Shown: piece after piece, positions 35,025-43,242 of the stretch
How the letters are laid out: the number at the start of each line of letters is the position of its first letter
Position numbering within the stretch: position 1 is the first letter of the stretch
The notes under the pieces: model-generated
Told to the model about the DNA's origin: nothing
Databases searched by the model: none
The model's input: only the letters and a program-made list of their open reading frames with translations
Program-made: the position numbers and the translations under genes
Source of the DNA: JBKPNJ01 sp963695705
GTDB taxonomy: Bacteria; Actinomycetota; Actinomycetes; Propionibacteriales; Nocardioidaceae
NCBI GenBank assembly: GCA_963695705.1
Contig: CAVOHB010000010.1
Location: 310,001 to 374,000, forward strand
Direction of reading: 5' to 3'
DNA: 64,000 nucleotides

Positions 35025-35864
35025 ATGAAGAGCAGCAACCCGGTCTTCGTCAGGAGCGAGACGTTCAACGGCCGCGGTCAGAACCAGTACGGCTACGAGA
35101 CGTATGCAGCGAACGGCCCCTATGCCGGGTACGGGCAGCCGGGCACGCGGCCCTCCGGGAGCGCCGACCCCTCGACCTGGCGGACCGGATCGGGAGTCTC
35201 CGCACCCTCGCGGATGACCATCGACTCGGTCGTGCAGAAGACCGCCATCACGCTGGGCCTGGTCGTGCTCACGGCCGCACTCGCGTGGGCGGCGCTGCCT
35301 GACTCCATGCTCGGAATGGCATGGATCGGCGGCGCGATGATCGGGCTGGTCCTGTCGCTGGTGATCAGCTTCTCGCGCACCGTCAGCCCGCCGCTGGTCC
35401 TGCTCTACTCGGTCGCCGAGGGTGCATTCATCGGCGCGGCCAGCAAGACGTTCGAGAGCTACTACCCGGGGGTCGTGGTTGGTGCGGTCCTCGGCACCCT
35501 CGCGGCGGTCGCCGGCACTCTGGCCGCGTACAAGTTCTTCAACATCAGCGTTACCGACAGGTTCCGCAAGTTCGTCACGGCCGCGATCTTCGGCTTCGTG
35601 GCGGTGTCCCTGCTCGACTTCGTGCTCAGCTTCTTCTCGGCCGACATCGGCTTCAACGGGCTGGGAACGATGGGGCTGATCTCCAGCGTCCTCGGACTGG
35701 GGCTCGGCGTCCTGATGCTGATCCTGGACTTCGACTACGTCGAGCGTGCCGTCGCCGGCGGTGCCCCCGAGGTCGAGTCGTGGCGGGCGGCCTTCGGACT
35801 GACGGTCACGATCGTCTGGATCTACATCGAGCTCCTGCGGATCCTGGCGATCTTCCGCGACTGA
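35025..35864 (+). CDS. Bax inhibitor-1 / YccA family membrane protein
   Basis: 279 residues. An N-terminal soluble Gly/Tyr/Ser-rich segment (about 1-65) is followed by seven predicted membrane helices from residue 72 to the end, separated by short loops. The C-terminal DFDYVERAVAGGAPEVESWRAAFGL with two Asp in a helix end is typical of BI-1/TMBIM proteins, which act as pH-sensitive Ca2+ leak channels in characterised members. ATG with GGAGGA upstream. Single gene. Confidence 0.9.
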   Translation: MKSSNPVFVRSETFNGRGQNQYGYETYAANGPYAGYGQPGTRPSGSADPSTWRTGSGVSAPSRMTIDSVVQKTAITLGLVVLTAALAWAALPDSMLGMAWIGGAMIGLVLSLVISFSRTVSPPLVLLYSVAEGAFIGAASKTFESYYPGVVVGAVLGTLAAVAGTLAAYKFFNISVTDRFRKFVTAAIFGFVAVSLLDFVLSFFSADIGFNGLGTMGLISSVLGLGLGVLMLILDFDYVERAVAGGAPEVESWRAAFGLTVTIVWIYIELLRILAIFRD

Positions 35865-35903
35865 TCCGCGACTGCCCCTCCCACACGCGCCGACCTCCCA
35901 TCG

Positions 35904-35918
35904 CGCGATCCGACGCTT
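35904..35918. repeat. left copy of the CGCGATCCGACNCTT repeat
   Basis: CGCGATCCGACGCTT lies just before the IS relic. A copy with one mismatch is at 36506-36520, and the same core in reverse orientation forms the array at 62126-62196. Probably an insertion-sequence end fragment. Confidence 0.6.
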
Positions 35919-35923
35919 AGACG

Positions 35924-36488
35924 TAGTGCGGTCTTGGATCGGCTGGGCCAGCAGGGGCTGATCGACTGGTCCCGCGGCTGTCTGGACTCGGTCAGCGTGC
36001 GAGCCAAAAGGGGGGTGCTCTGACCGGCCCCAGCGGCACCGATCGGGGCAAGAACGGCTCGAAGTACCACCTCTTCTCCGACGCCGGCGGGATTCCGCTG
36101 GCGTCGAAACTGTCCGCGGCCAACACCCACGACAGCATGCTGTTCGAGCCGCTGCTGGATGCCGCGATGCCGGTGCAGGGTCCCCAACCCGGCCGGCCGC
36201 GTCGCCACCCCGACAAGCCGCACGCCGATAAGGGCTACGACAGCCGACGCTGCCGCGAGTACCTCACCGGCCACGGCGTCGAAGGCCGGGATCGCGCGCC
36301 GCGGCATCGACAGCAAGGACAAACTCGGCCGACACCGCTGGGTCGTCGAACGCAGCATGGCCTGATCCTGCACTACAAAGCGACTCGGGCTGCGCTATGA
36401 CCGCACCGAGACCACCATGACCGCCCTACTCACCCTCGCCTGTGCCTTCACCTGCTACAAGATCCTCAACCGGCCAAAGCAGTTTTGA
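35924..36488 (+). mobile_element. IS5-family transposase relic (truncated and frameshifted)
   Basis: Translation in shifting frames recovers pieces of the DDE transposase: LDSVSVRAKRGG, GPSGTDRGKNGSKYHLFSDA, GGIPLASKLSAANTHDSMLF, ADKGYDSRRCREYLTGHG, DSKDKLGRHRWVVERSMA, and the C-terminal RYDRTETTMTALLTLACAF ending at a TGA at 36488. The N-terminal third is missing and at least two frame changes are needed, so no active transposase is made. The conserved second catalytic Asp region and the YDS...RR motif place it in the IS5 group (IS1647-like layout). Flanked by two copies of a 15-base repeat (35904 and 36506). Confidence 0.85.
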
Positions 36489-36827
36489 AACCACCTCTTA
36501 TTTCACGCGATCCGACACTTGCTGCAACTGGGAAACTCATGGCTGGGCGCTAAGAGGTCTCCCCACGGCCTCAAAGCCGACTCCTGCGGTGCTTGATTGC
36601 GCAGACTTGTGCAGGCGATGAGAGTTGTCGCACCCGTTTACCCGCAACCAGTGCACAATTCTTGCCGCGGCCGACACGGCGGGCCGCCGCCTTGGGGGTC
36701 AGCATGATCGCACCGACCTTTGCGCGGTAGTTGGTCACCGGCGCTCAACCGTGAACAACGACTGCGCAATTCCCGGCAGTGGCCCGGGCTGGACCAGGAG
36801 CATCACGTGCGGTCGCAGGCCCGGTGG
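36489..36827. other. 339-bp region after the IS relic, no supported gene
   Basis: Contains the right repeat copy at 36506 and is less GC-rich than the neighbouring genes up to about 36670. No frame has both a start with ribosome-binding site and a recognisable product. It is probably degenerate insertion or transferred DNA. Confidence 0.5.
36506..36520. repeat. right copy of the CGCGATCCGACNCTT repeat
   Basis: CGCGATCCGACACTT, same orientation as the copy at 35904-35918 with one difference. It is the exact reverse complement of the AGTGTCGGATCGCG units at 62 kb. Confidence 0.6.
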
Positions 36828-37058
36828 CTACTCGAAGGCCAGGTGTGCGCGCTTGAGGCTGTGCTCGTGAACGATCGCGGTGGCATGCCCGTGCGCGATG
36901 CCGAACTCGTCGCGCAACCAGTTGACCCGGTTGTCGAACCGGAGAAACCCAGGACAGCCGTCAAGTTGCCTGAACCACTCGGGAAAATCGCGTCCGGTCG
37001 CCGTGGGGACTTTGGCGACCAGGTTCCGATGCGTTTCCTCGGAGTGGTGTAGACCCAT
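36828..37058 (-). CDS. DUF4287 domain protein
   Basis: 76 residues from the ATG at 37058, preceded by an excellent GGAGG; a longer frame to 37100 lacks this. The whole protein is one DUF4287 domain: HSEETHRNLVAKVPTATGRD, FPEWFRQLDG, FLRFDNRVNWLRDEFGIAHG and HATAIVHEHSLKRA. The role of this domain is unknown; it often occurs alone or fused to a DUF5655 domain, which is absent here. Lies between the IS relic and the SGNH hydrolase, in a stretch that looks like acquired DNA. Confidence 0.8.
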   Translation of the reverse strand: MGLHHSEETHRNLVAKVPTATGRDFPEWFRQLDGCPGFLRFDNRVNWLRDEFGIAHGHATAIVHEHSLKRAHLAFE

Positions 37059-37109
37059 GCGTGCCTCCTGCAGAACGGTGTGACATTGAGAGTGCCCCAT
37101 GGCGCGCGG

Positions 37110-38144
37110 TCAGACAACCCCCCCGTTGGGCAGTGTTGCGGTATGCGCGTCCTCCGGGGCCGGCTCGGCCCGAAGACGACGACGGCGATGGCGTAGCAGA
37201 ACCCACCGGCCGCGCGGCCCGCGCTCGTGTCCCGCCACCTGCGTACGCGCCACCTCGGTTCCGGGAGTACGCGCAGCCTCGGCCGCGGCGAACGATATCG
37301 GCAGGACGCCATCGCCGAGCAGCCCCTCAGGGGCATCCTCCTCGGTCGAAAGGAGCCCGAGCGCCGACACCAGCGAGGGCAGCAACGCGCCGGCCAACGA
37401 GGCGTACCCCGCCTCGGACGGGTGATAGCGGTCCGGCCCGAAGAGCTCCGCCGGTGCAGCGTCGAACTCAGGCCCGAGGATCGTCGCGAGTGAGACGGTT
37501 CGCCCGCCGGCCTCAACGACCGCTATCGTCTGCGCCGCCGCGAGGCGGCGGCTCCACAGCCGGGCCAGCTGGCGCAGAGGTGGGGCGATCGGCCGTACGG
37601 TGCCCAGGTCGGGACACGTGCCGACCACCACCACGCAGCCCTCCTGCCGCAGCCGGCGCACGGCGGCTTCCAGCATGCGTACGGATTCTGACGGCTGCAC
37701 CCGATGGGTGACGTCGTTGACCCCGATGATCACGGCGGCCACGCTGGGCCGGGTGGGGCCAGCCAGCACCCGGTCGATCTGCTGGTCGAGCTCGGCGGAC
37801 TCCGCCCCGACGAACGCGACCGACGTCAGCCGGACCGGCCGTCGGGCGATCTCGCTCAACCCGTTCGCCAGCAGCGCTCCGGTGGTGTACTGGACGGCGC
37901 TCACGCCGTAGCCCGCCGCGGCGGAGTCGCCGAGCATCGCCATCGCGATCTCGTCGCCGGCGAACGACGCCCCGTAGAGCCCGCTGCTGTCGGGCGGCGC
38001 CTGCACGGCCGGTCCGATTGCCCAGCGGGCCATCATGGCCTCCGCCCTGAGCAGGCCGTAGAGCGTCCCACCGAGCACGCCGAGGCCGCCGCCGCCGTAC
38101 GCGGCGGCCGCAGCCAGCCGACGCGCGGCGCTGGCTCTGCTCAC
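37110..38144 (-). CDS. SGNH/GDSL-family hydrolase
   Basis: 344 residues. An N-terminal hydrophobic segment (AAAYGGGGLGVLGGTLYGLL, about 12-31) may anchor it in the membrane or act as a signal. The SGNH blocks follow: MLGDSAAAGYG near 69-79 (nucleophile Ser), a Gly in block II, GVNDVTH near 140-146 (Asn), and the catalytic PDRYHPSEAGY near 240. The last 80 residues are Arg-rich with an RRRRLR run and are not conserved. Probably an esterase/lipase of unknown substrate. Divergent from cystathionine beta-synthase, a common actinobacterial pairing. Confidence 0.88.
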   Translation of the reverse strand: MSRASAARRLAAAAAYGGGGLGVLGGTLYGLLRAEAMMARWAIGPAVQAPPDSSGLYGASFAGDEIAMAMLGDSAAAGYGVSAVQYTTGALLANGLSEIARRPVRLTSVAFVGAESAELDQQIDRVLAGPTRPSVAAVIIGVNDVTHRVQPSESVRMLEAAVRRLRQEGCVVVVGTCPDLGTVRPIAPPLRQLARLWSRRLAAAQTIAVVEAGGRTVSLATILGPEFDAAPAELFGPDRYHPSEAGYASLAGALLPSLVSALGLLSTEEDAPEGLLGDGVLPISFAAAEAARTPGTEVARTQVAGHERGPRGRWVLLRHRRRRLRAEPAPEDAHTATLPNGGVV

Positions 38145-38187
38145 GGTTCCTCCGAGACTTGACCTGGCGATCCGGCCGGCTTCCGCC

Positions 38188-38214
38188 TTGTGCCCAGGAT
38201 CTGCACTCTAGGCT
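38188..38214 (+). promoter_or_regulatory. promoter of cystathionine beta-synthase, probably leaderless
   Basis: TTGTGC (38188-38193) and TAGGCT (38209-38214) with a 15-base spacer. The GTG start is only six bases after the -10, so transcription should begin at or next to the start codon. Confidence 0.5.
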
Positions 38215-38220
38215 GGCACG

Positions 38221-39591
38221 GTGGACTTCGTTGACTCGTTGCTGGATCTGGTGGGCAACACCCCGCTGCTTCGTCTGCAGCGCGTCACCGACGGAGCACA
38301 ACCCGTCGTACTGGCCAAGGTCGAGTACCTCAACCCCGGTGGGTCGGTGAAGGACCGCATCGCGTTGCGGATGGTCGAGGCCGCCGAGCGGGACGGTTCG
38401 CTGGTGCCGGGCGGCACCATTGTCGAGCCTACGTCGGGCAACACCGGCGTAGGCCTGGCGCTGGTGGCCCAGGCCAAGGGCTACAGCTGCGTCTTCGTCT
38501 GCCCGGACAAGGTCAGCGAGGACAAGCGCAACGTCCTCAAGGCGTACGGCGCCGAGGTGGTCGTGTGCCCGACCGCGGTCGAACCCGAACACCCCGACTC
38601 GTACTACAGCGTCTCCGACCGGCTGGTAGAAGAGATCGATGGGGCCTGGAAGCCCGACCAGTACTCCAACCCCAACAACCCGGCCTCCCACTACGAGTCG
38701 ACCGGCCCCGAGATCTGGAAGCAGACGCAGGGCAGGGTCACCCACTTCGTCGCCGGCGTCGGGACCGGAGGCACGATCAGCGGCGCCGGCCGCTTCCTGA
38801 AGGAGGTCAGCGATGGCCACGTCCAGGTGGTCGGGGCCGACCCGGAGGGCTCGGTATACTCCGGCGGCTCGGGCCGGCCGTACCTGGTCGAGGGCGTCGG
38901 TGAGGACTTCTGGCCGGCGACGTACGACCGCCAGATCGCCGACCGTATCATCGCCGTCTCCGACCGTGACTCGTTCCTGGTCACGCGCCGTCTCGCCCGG
39001 GAGGAGGGGCTGCTCGTGGGCGGGTCGTCCGGCATGGCGGCCGCCGCCGCGGTGGTGCTCGCGCTCGAGGTCGACGACCCCGAGGCGGTGATCGTCGTGC
39101 TGCTGCCCGACGGCGGCCGGGGCTACCTGACAAAGATGTTCGACGACTCCTGGATGTCGCGCTACGGCTTCATGCAGGCAGGACGGGAGCGGACCGTCGG
39201 GGAGGTGCTGCGTGGCAAGGACGGCACGCTGCCCGCACTCGTGCACACCCATCCCAGCGAGACGATCGCTGAGGCCGTGCACATCCTGCGCGAGTACGCC
39301 GTGTCACAGATGCCCGTCGTCCGGGCCGAGCCGCCGGTGATGGCCGCCGAGGTCGCCGGGTCTGTCGTGGACCGTGACCTGCTCGAGGCGCTCTATACCG
39401 GGCGGGCACACCTGGCCGACCGGGTCGAGCAGCACATGTCGCCGCAGCTGCCGTCCATCGGTGCCGGCGATTCGGTGTCGAACGCGGTCGAGGCACTCCA
39501 GGAGGCCGACGCGCTGCTCGTCCTGGAGGACGGCAAGCCGATCGGCATCGTCACCCGGCAGGACCTGCTCGGTTTCATCAGCACATCCTGA
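38221..39591 (+). CDS. cbs: cystathionine beta-synthase
   Basis: 456 residues. PLP enzyme condensing serine (or O-acetylserine) with homocysteine. Fold-type II core: LVGNTPLLRLQRV at 10-22, the Schiff-base Lys in NPGGSVKDRIALRM near 40-53, EPTSGNTGVGLALVAQAKGY near 67-86, and GVGTGGTISGAGRFLKEV near 180. The C-terminal part (about 335-455) is a CBS-domain pair (SQMPVVRAEPP and DALLVLEDGKPIGIVTRQDL). Starts with GTG at 38221 without a Shine-Dalgarno, consistent with a leaderless mRNA. Together with metB at 42 kb it allows transsulfuration in either direction. Confidence 0.95.
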   Translation: MDFVDSLLDLVGNTPLLRLQRVTDGAQPVVLAKVEYLNPGGSVKDRIALRMVEAAERDGSLVPGGTIVEPTSGNTGVGLALVAQAKGYSCVFVCPDKVSEDKRNVLKAYGAEVVVCPTAVEPEHPDSYYSVSDRLVEEIDGAWKPDQYSNPNNPASHYESTGPEIWKQTQGRVTHFVAGVGTGGTISGAGRFLKEVSDGHVQVVGADPEGSVYSGGSGRPYLVEGVGEDFWPATYDRQIADRIIAVSDRDSFLVTRRLAREEGLLVGGSSGMAAAAAVVLALEVDDPEAVIVVLLPDGGRGYLTKMFDDSWMSRYGFMQAGRERTVGEVLRGKDGTLPALVHTHPSETIAEAVHILREYAVSQMPVVRAEPPVMAAEVAGSVVDRDLLEALYTGRAHLADRVEQHMSPQLPSIGAGDSVSNAVEALQEADALLVLEDGKPIGIVTRQDLLGFISTS

Positions 39592-39595
39592 GCGT

Positions 39596-39626
39596 GCGCG
39601 GGCCGGCAACCGCTCGGCGGCCGCGC
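39596..39626. terminator. possible bidirectional terminator after cbs
   Basis: GCGCGG (39596-39601) pairs with CCGCGC (39621-39626), with further GC pairing inside. It lies in the 49 bases between the convergent cbs stop and the small membrane-protein stop, so it could serve both. Confidence 0.35.
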
Positions 39627-39640
39627 GATCAGACGCACCG

Positions 39641-39838
39641 CTAGCTCGAGGGCTGCGGAATCTTGCAGTGGACCTTCGGGTTTGCCCCGACGTAGTTCAA
39701 CGGTCCCGCGACGATCGTGACAACGGTGGTGCTGACGTGGGCGCAGTTGTCCTCGCCCCCGGAGAAGTAGTTGCGCTGCGCCGCCGCCGCGACCCCGATC
39801 AGCAGCCAGACCACCAGCAGGACCGTCGCGAGGCGCAT
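39641..39838 (-). CDS. small conserved single-helix protein
   Basis: 65 residues. One N-terminal membrane helix (LATVLLVVWLLIGVAAAA, about 3-20) is followed by an extracytoplasmic-looking tail with RNYFSGGEDNCAH, VVTIVAGPLNYVGANPKVHC and two Cys that could pair. Proteins of this size and pattern recur in high-GC actinobacteria and are uncharacterised. Convergent with cbs. Confidence 0.75.
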   Translation of the reverse strand: MRLATVLLVVWLLIGVAAAAQRNYFSGGEDNCAHVSTTVVTIVAGPLNYVGANPKVHCKIPQPSS

Positions 39839-39967
39839 TCCGGATCAGCAGGCTGCGCGAACGACGCTGGCAGGGCGGCAGGCAACCTTCATGAATGCGA
39901 TGTTAGCGCGCACTCGCCGAAATCCGGCCCGAGCGCTCACCGTGCACCGCACCCAGTCCCGACCGCA

Positions 39968-40905
39968 TCACGCGAACCAGATGAGCTCCTGCCCGTGCGA
40001 CCGGGTCCAGGCGAGCGGCGTTCCGTCCAGCGCCAGCACGTTGTGCAGCGCCTCGCCCCGGCGCATCCGGCAGCGACGTCATACACCAGCACGTCTGGAG
40101 CCTCGTTCGCGATCCAGTGCCCGGGCAACCCGGCGACCACCTGGACGAACGCTTCCCGCCGCGCGGCCGGCACGTGGTAAAGCACAGACGTGTGGAACAC
40201 CACCAGCGTCGCGTCGGCCGGCGCCCGCGCCGCCAGGGCCGGCAGGTCGTCCACCAGGTCACCGCGGACGAGCAGCGGCGGCTCGGCCGCGGCGACCGCC
40301 GCCGCGGCCCGCAGCCGGGCGCGGCGGTGCGCGTGCTCCGGCCAGATGAGCGCGTCGAGCCACGCGACATCGGCTGGGTCGGTGACCCGAGCGGGTTCAG
40401 ATCCAGCCCGGCCCGCCACACCACCTCGGGCACGCCGGCCGGCAGCGCCACCCCCGTCGCCGCGCACTCGATGACCGGAGCGCCGGCTCCGACCAGGTGG
40501 TCGCCGTATCGGTAGGCATACCGGTCGGGATAGAGGCACAGCCCGGCGGACGCGCCGACCTCGAGCAGCGCGAGCGGCTGCGGCAGCGCGGCGAGCACCG
40601 GCAGCAGTACGGCACACCGCCCGGCCTCGTTCGTCTGCGTGGCCCGGCTGCGCAGCTCCACCTCGATCGCCGGCCAGTTCGCCACCGTGTAGTCATGGAA
40701 CGCCGACCGGGTCCTCGACCGGCCCGCCGAGCAGCCGAACCACGCCGAACAGCAGGTTCGGCTGCCGCTTGGCCGGCGGCAGGGTCTCGAGCAGGGCTCG
40801 CAGCTCCTCGTCGCGGGAGACCGCGAGCGACAGACGCTCGTACGCCGGCGAGACGCCGTGCGCCTCACGGCCGGCGAAGTCGGCGTACAGATCGGCGATC
40901 GTCAT
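39968..40905 (-). pseudogene. DUF2332 family protein, disrupted by three indels
   Basis: Starts MTIADLYADFAGREAHGVSP at 40905. Three frame changes are needed to reach the natural end GTPLAWTRSHGQELIWFA (TGA 39970-39968): an extra base near 40706 (between GGPVEDP and FHDYTVANWP), a missing base near 40391 (between AGLDLNP and ARVTDPADVAWLDAL), and a missing base near 40069 (between DVLVYDVAA and the LHNVLALDG end). Between them the family text is well preserved, e.g. LLEVGASAGLCLYPDRYAYR and WIANEAPDVLVYD. DUF2332 proteins are of unknown role with a methyltransferase-like fold. Three lesions argue for true decay more than in the other broken genes, unless the local base quality is poor. Confidence 0.8.
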
Positions 40906-41006
40906 CCAGCGATGATCCCAAGCGAACCTCCTGGCAGCCCCCGGCCGCCGCTGACGCGGTCAGGTCGGGGACGGATTGAGGTCACCGGCCCGGGAATGCT
41001 TCGCAC

Positions 41007-41033
41007 GGTGACGGGTACTAACACCTCGTCACC
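41007..41033. other. 7-bp perfect hairpin upstream of a tiny ORF
   Basis: GGTGACG (41007-41013) pairs with CGTCACC (41027-41033) across a 13-base loop. It lies 45 bases before the small ORF at 41079. It may be an operator, a leader hairpin or the end of a transcript; no T-run follows. Confidence 0.4.
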
Positions 41034-41078
41034 GGACCGCGCACGGCGGACGCCGGGGCATAGCCGGGGGGTTTCGAC

Positions 41079-41219
41079 ATGAAGGGCTATCCGACCGAAC
41101 AGTCAGTGAGTCGGCTCACGTCGCACATGCTTGACGTCTTCGACGGTACGGCGCTGGTGGCCGAGTGGTTCGCTGAGCGGGAACAGGACGACGAGCCGGA
41201 AGGGCCACCGTCCGACTGA
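41079..41219 (+). CDS. candidate 46-residue protein
   Basis: An ATG at 41079, preceded by GGGGGG six to twelve bases upstream, opens a 46-codon frame to TGA 41217-41219. The peptide starts MKGYPTEQSVSRLTSHMLDV, continues with VAEWFAEREQ and ends in an acidic EDDEPEGPPSD-like tail. It is hydrophilic, with one likely amphipathic helix, and resembles no family I know. It fills an otherwise empty gap between the DUF2332 and msrA genes. Confidence 0.35.
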   Translation: MKGYPTEQSVSRLTSHMLDVFDGTALVAEWFAEREQDDEPEGPPSD

Positions 41220-41304
41220 TGCCCGACGAGCCTTGTGGCCGGATGGGTAGGAGCCGGGCCGCAAGCGAGAGCGCCTCCCGGCGCCAGCGCCGGAAGCGCC
41301 AGGG

Positions 41305-41988
41305 TCAGTTCGCCGGCTTGCCCGGCTCGGCCGAAACTCCGGTGGCGCCCAGGTCACACACCTGGACCCCCGTGCCGCCGATCCCGCAGTAGCCCATCGG
41401 GTTCTTGTAGAGGTACTGCTGGTGGTAGTCCTCGGCCAGCCAGTAGTCGCCGAGCTCGGTGATGGTGGTCGTGATCTGCCCGTACCCCGCCTTGGTCAGC
41501 TCCGGCTGGTACGCGTCCCGGGACGCCTCAGCCGCCTCATGCTGCTGTGGCGAGGTCACGTAGATCGCCGAACGGTACTGGGTCCCGACGTCGTTGCCCT
41601 GGCGCATCCCCTGCGTGGGGTCATGCGACTCCCAGAAGACCTTCAACAGGTCCGAGTACGAGACGACCGCCGGGTCGAAGACGACCCGGACGACCTCGGC
41701 ATGACCGGTGCGCGTGCTGCACACCTCCTCGTACGTCGGGTGCGGAGTGATCCCGCCCGCATATCCGACCGAGGTGGTCCAGACGCCCGGCGTCTCCCAG
41801 AACTTCCGCTCCGCGCCCCAGAAGCAGCCCAGGCCGAAGACAGCCTCCTCGTACCCGGTCGGGATCTCACCCTCGATCGGGGTGTGCAGCACAGCGTGCG
41901 TCGACCCGACGCGGTACGGACGCTCGCCCCGGCCCGGAAGGGCCTCCTGCGGACTGGGCAACTCGGTCTTGTGCCGGCTGAACAACAC
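41305..41988 (-). CDS. msrA: peptide-methionine (S)-S-oxide reductase
   Basis: 227 residues from a GTG at 41988. Repairs oxidised methionine. Catalytic motif GLGCFWGAERKFW near residues 53-65 (Cys nucleophile), then TSVGYAGGITPHPTYEEVC, TGHAEVVRVVFDP and SHDPTQGMRQGNDVGTQYRS. The C terminus holds the resolving Cys region MGYCGIGGTG. A 45-residue N-terminal extension is usual for the longer actinobacterial form. Divergent from metB. Confidence 0.94.
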   Translation of the reverse strand: MLFSRHKTELPSPQEALPGRGERPYRVGSTHAVLHTPIEGEIPTGYEEAVFGLGCFWGAERKFWETPGVWTTSVGYAGGITPHPTYEEVCSTRTGHAEVVRVVFDPAVVSYSDLLKVFWESHDPTQGMRQGNDVGTQYRSAIYVTSPQQHEAAEASRDAYQPELTKAGYGQITTTITELGDYWLAEDYHQQYLYKNPMGYCGIGGTGVQVCDLGATGVSAEPGKPAN

Positions 41989-42075
41989 GTTCGGCTCCCT
42001 GCGGTCGGATGCGGACGCAACATGTCCGTGCCCCAGTCTGCCGCACGCGGCGGGCAGTTCAAGCGCGAGAGCCTC

Positions 42076-42081
42076 TAGCCT
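42076..42081 (+). promoter_or_regulatory. -10 element of metB, probably leaderless
   Basis: TAGCCT ends six bases before the metB ATG at 42088, so the transcript should start at the initiation codon. No convincing -35 is visible. Confidence 0.45.
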
Positions 42082-42087
42082 TTGCTG

Positions 42088-43242
42088 ATGACCGACGCAG
42101 GCTTCGAGACGCTGGCCATCCACGCCGGACAAGACCCGGACCCGCTGACGGGAGCGGTGGTTCCGGCGCTCTACGCAACGAGCACCTATAAGCAGGATGG
42201 AGTCGGCGGCCTGCGCGGTGGCTACGAGTACTCCCGCACGGGCAATCCGACCCGGCTCGCGCTGGAGCAGTGCCTCGCGGCGCTCGAGCACGGCACCCGT
42301 GGCCTCGCCTTCGCCAGCGGGATGGCGGCCGAGGACACCCTGCTGCGCGCTGTCTGCGGTCCGGGGGACCACGTGGTCATCCCTGGCGACGCCTATGGCG
42401 GGACGTGGCGGCTGGTCGCCGGTGTGCTGCAGCGCTGGGGCCTGCGGCACTCGATCGCGCCGGTCACCGATGTCGAGGCGGTGCGGGATGCCGCCGGCCA
42501 GGCCGGCACCCGGATCGTCTGGCTCGAGACCCCGACCAACCCGCTGATGGGGATCGCCGACATCGCGGCGCTGGCCGAGGTGGCCCACGACGCCGGTGCC
42601 CTGCTCGTCGTCGACAACACCTTCGCCTCCCCCTACCTCCAGCAGCCTCTCGCACTCGGCGCCGACGTGGTGGTGCACTCGACGACCAAGTACTGCGGCG
42701 GTCACTCCGACGTCGTTGGTGGCGCGCTGGTGGTCCAGGACGAGGCGCTCGGCGAGTCGATCGCGTACCACCAGAACGCGATCGGCGCGATCGGCGGTCC
42801 GTTCGAGTCATGGCTCGTGCTGCGCGGGTTGCGGACTCTCGGGGTACGCATGGACCGGCACAGCGACAACGCCGAACGCATCGTGGAGTTCCTCTGCGGC
42901 CATCCGGCGGTCACGGAGGTGCTCTACCCGGGCCTGCCCGAGCACCCCGGCCACGCGATCGCCACACACCAGATGAGGCGCTACGGCGGGATGGTCTCGT
43001 TCCGCCTCGCCGCCGGAGAGCGGGCGGCGCTGGACGTCTGTGACAGCACGGAGCTCTTCATCCTGGCGGAGTCGCTCGGCGGGGTGGAGTCGCTGATCGA
43101 GCACCCCGGCCGGATGACCCATGCCTCGGTCGCCGGTTCGACGCTCGAGGTGCCCGGGGACCTGGTGCGGCTCTCGGTCGGCATCGAGACCGTCGACGAT
43201 CTGCTCGCCGACCTCGACCGCGCCCTCTCCGCCGCGACGTGA
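42088..43242 (+). CDS. metB: cystathionine gamma-synthase (Cys/Met metabolism PLP enzyme)
   Basis: 384 residues. Fold-type I PLP enzyme. GFETLAIHAGQDPDPLTGAV at the N terminus, YEYSRTGNPTRLALEQCLA near 50-68, FASGMAAEDTLLRA, the Lys-containing VVHSTTKYCGGHSDVVGGAL near 193-212, and SLGGVESLIEHP near 330. Homologues work as gamma-synthase or gamma-lyase; the two cannot be told apart here with certainty. ATG at 42088 chosen; a TTG at 42082 adds two residues. Overlaps the next gene by four bases. Confidence 0.92.
   Translation: MTDAGFETLAIHAGQDPDPLTGAVVPALYATSTYKQDGVGGLRGGYEYSRTGNPTRLALEQCLAALEHGTRGLAFASGMAAEDTLLRAVCGPGDHVVIPGDAYGGTWRLVAGVLQRWGLRHSIAPVTDVEAVRDAAGQAGTRIVWLETPTNPLMGIADIAALAEVAHDAGALLVVDNTFASPYLQQPLALGADVVVHSTTKYCGGHSDVVGGALVVQDEALGESIAYHQNAIGAIGGPFESWLVLRGLRTLGVRMDRHSDNAERIVEFLCGHPAVTEVLYPGLPEHPGHAIATHQMRRYGGMVSFRLAAGERAALDVCDSTELFILAESLGGVESLIEHPGRMTHASVAGSTLEVPGDLVRLSVGIETVDDLLADLDRALSAAT

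Noticed and set aside
36625..36870. 81-codon plus-strand open frame after the IS relic
   Set aside because: No ribosome-binding site, no recognisable sequence, and it overlaps the end of the supported DUF4287 gene on the other strand.
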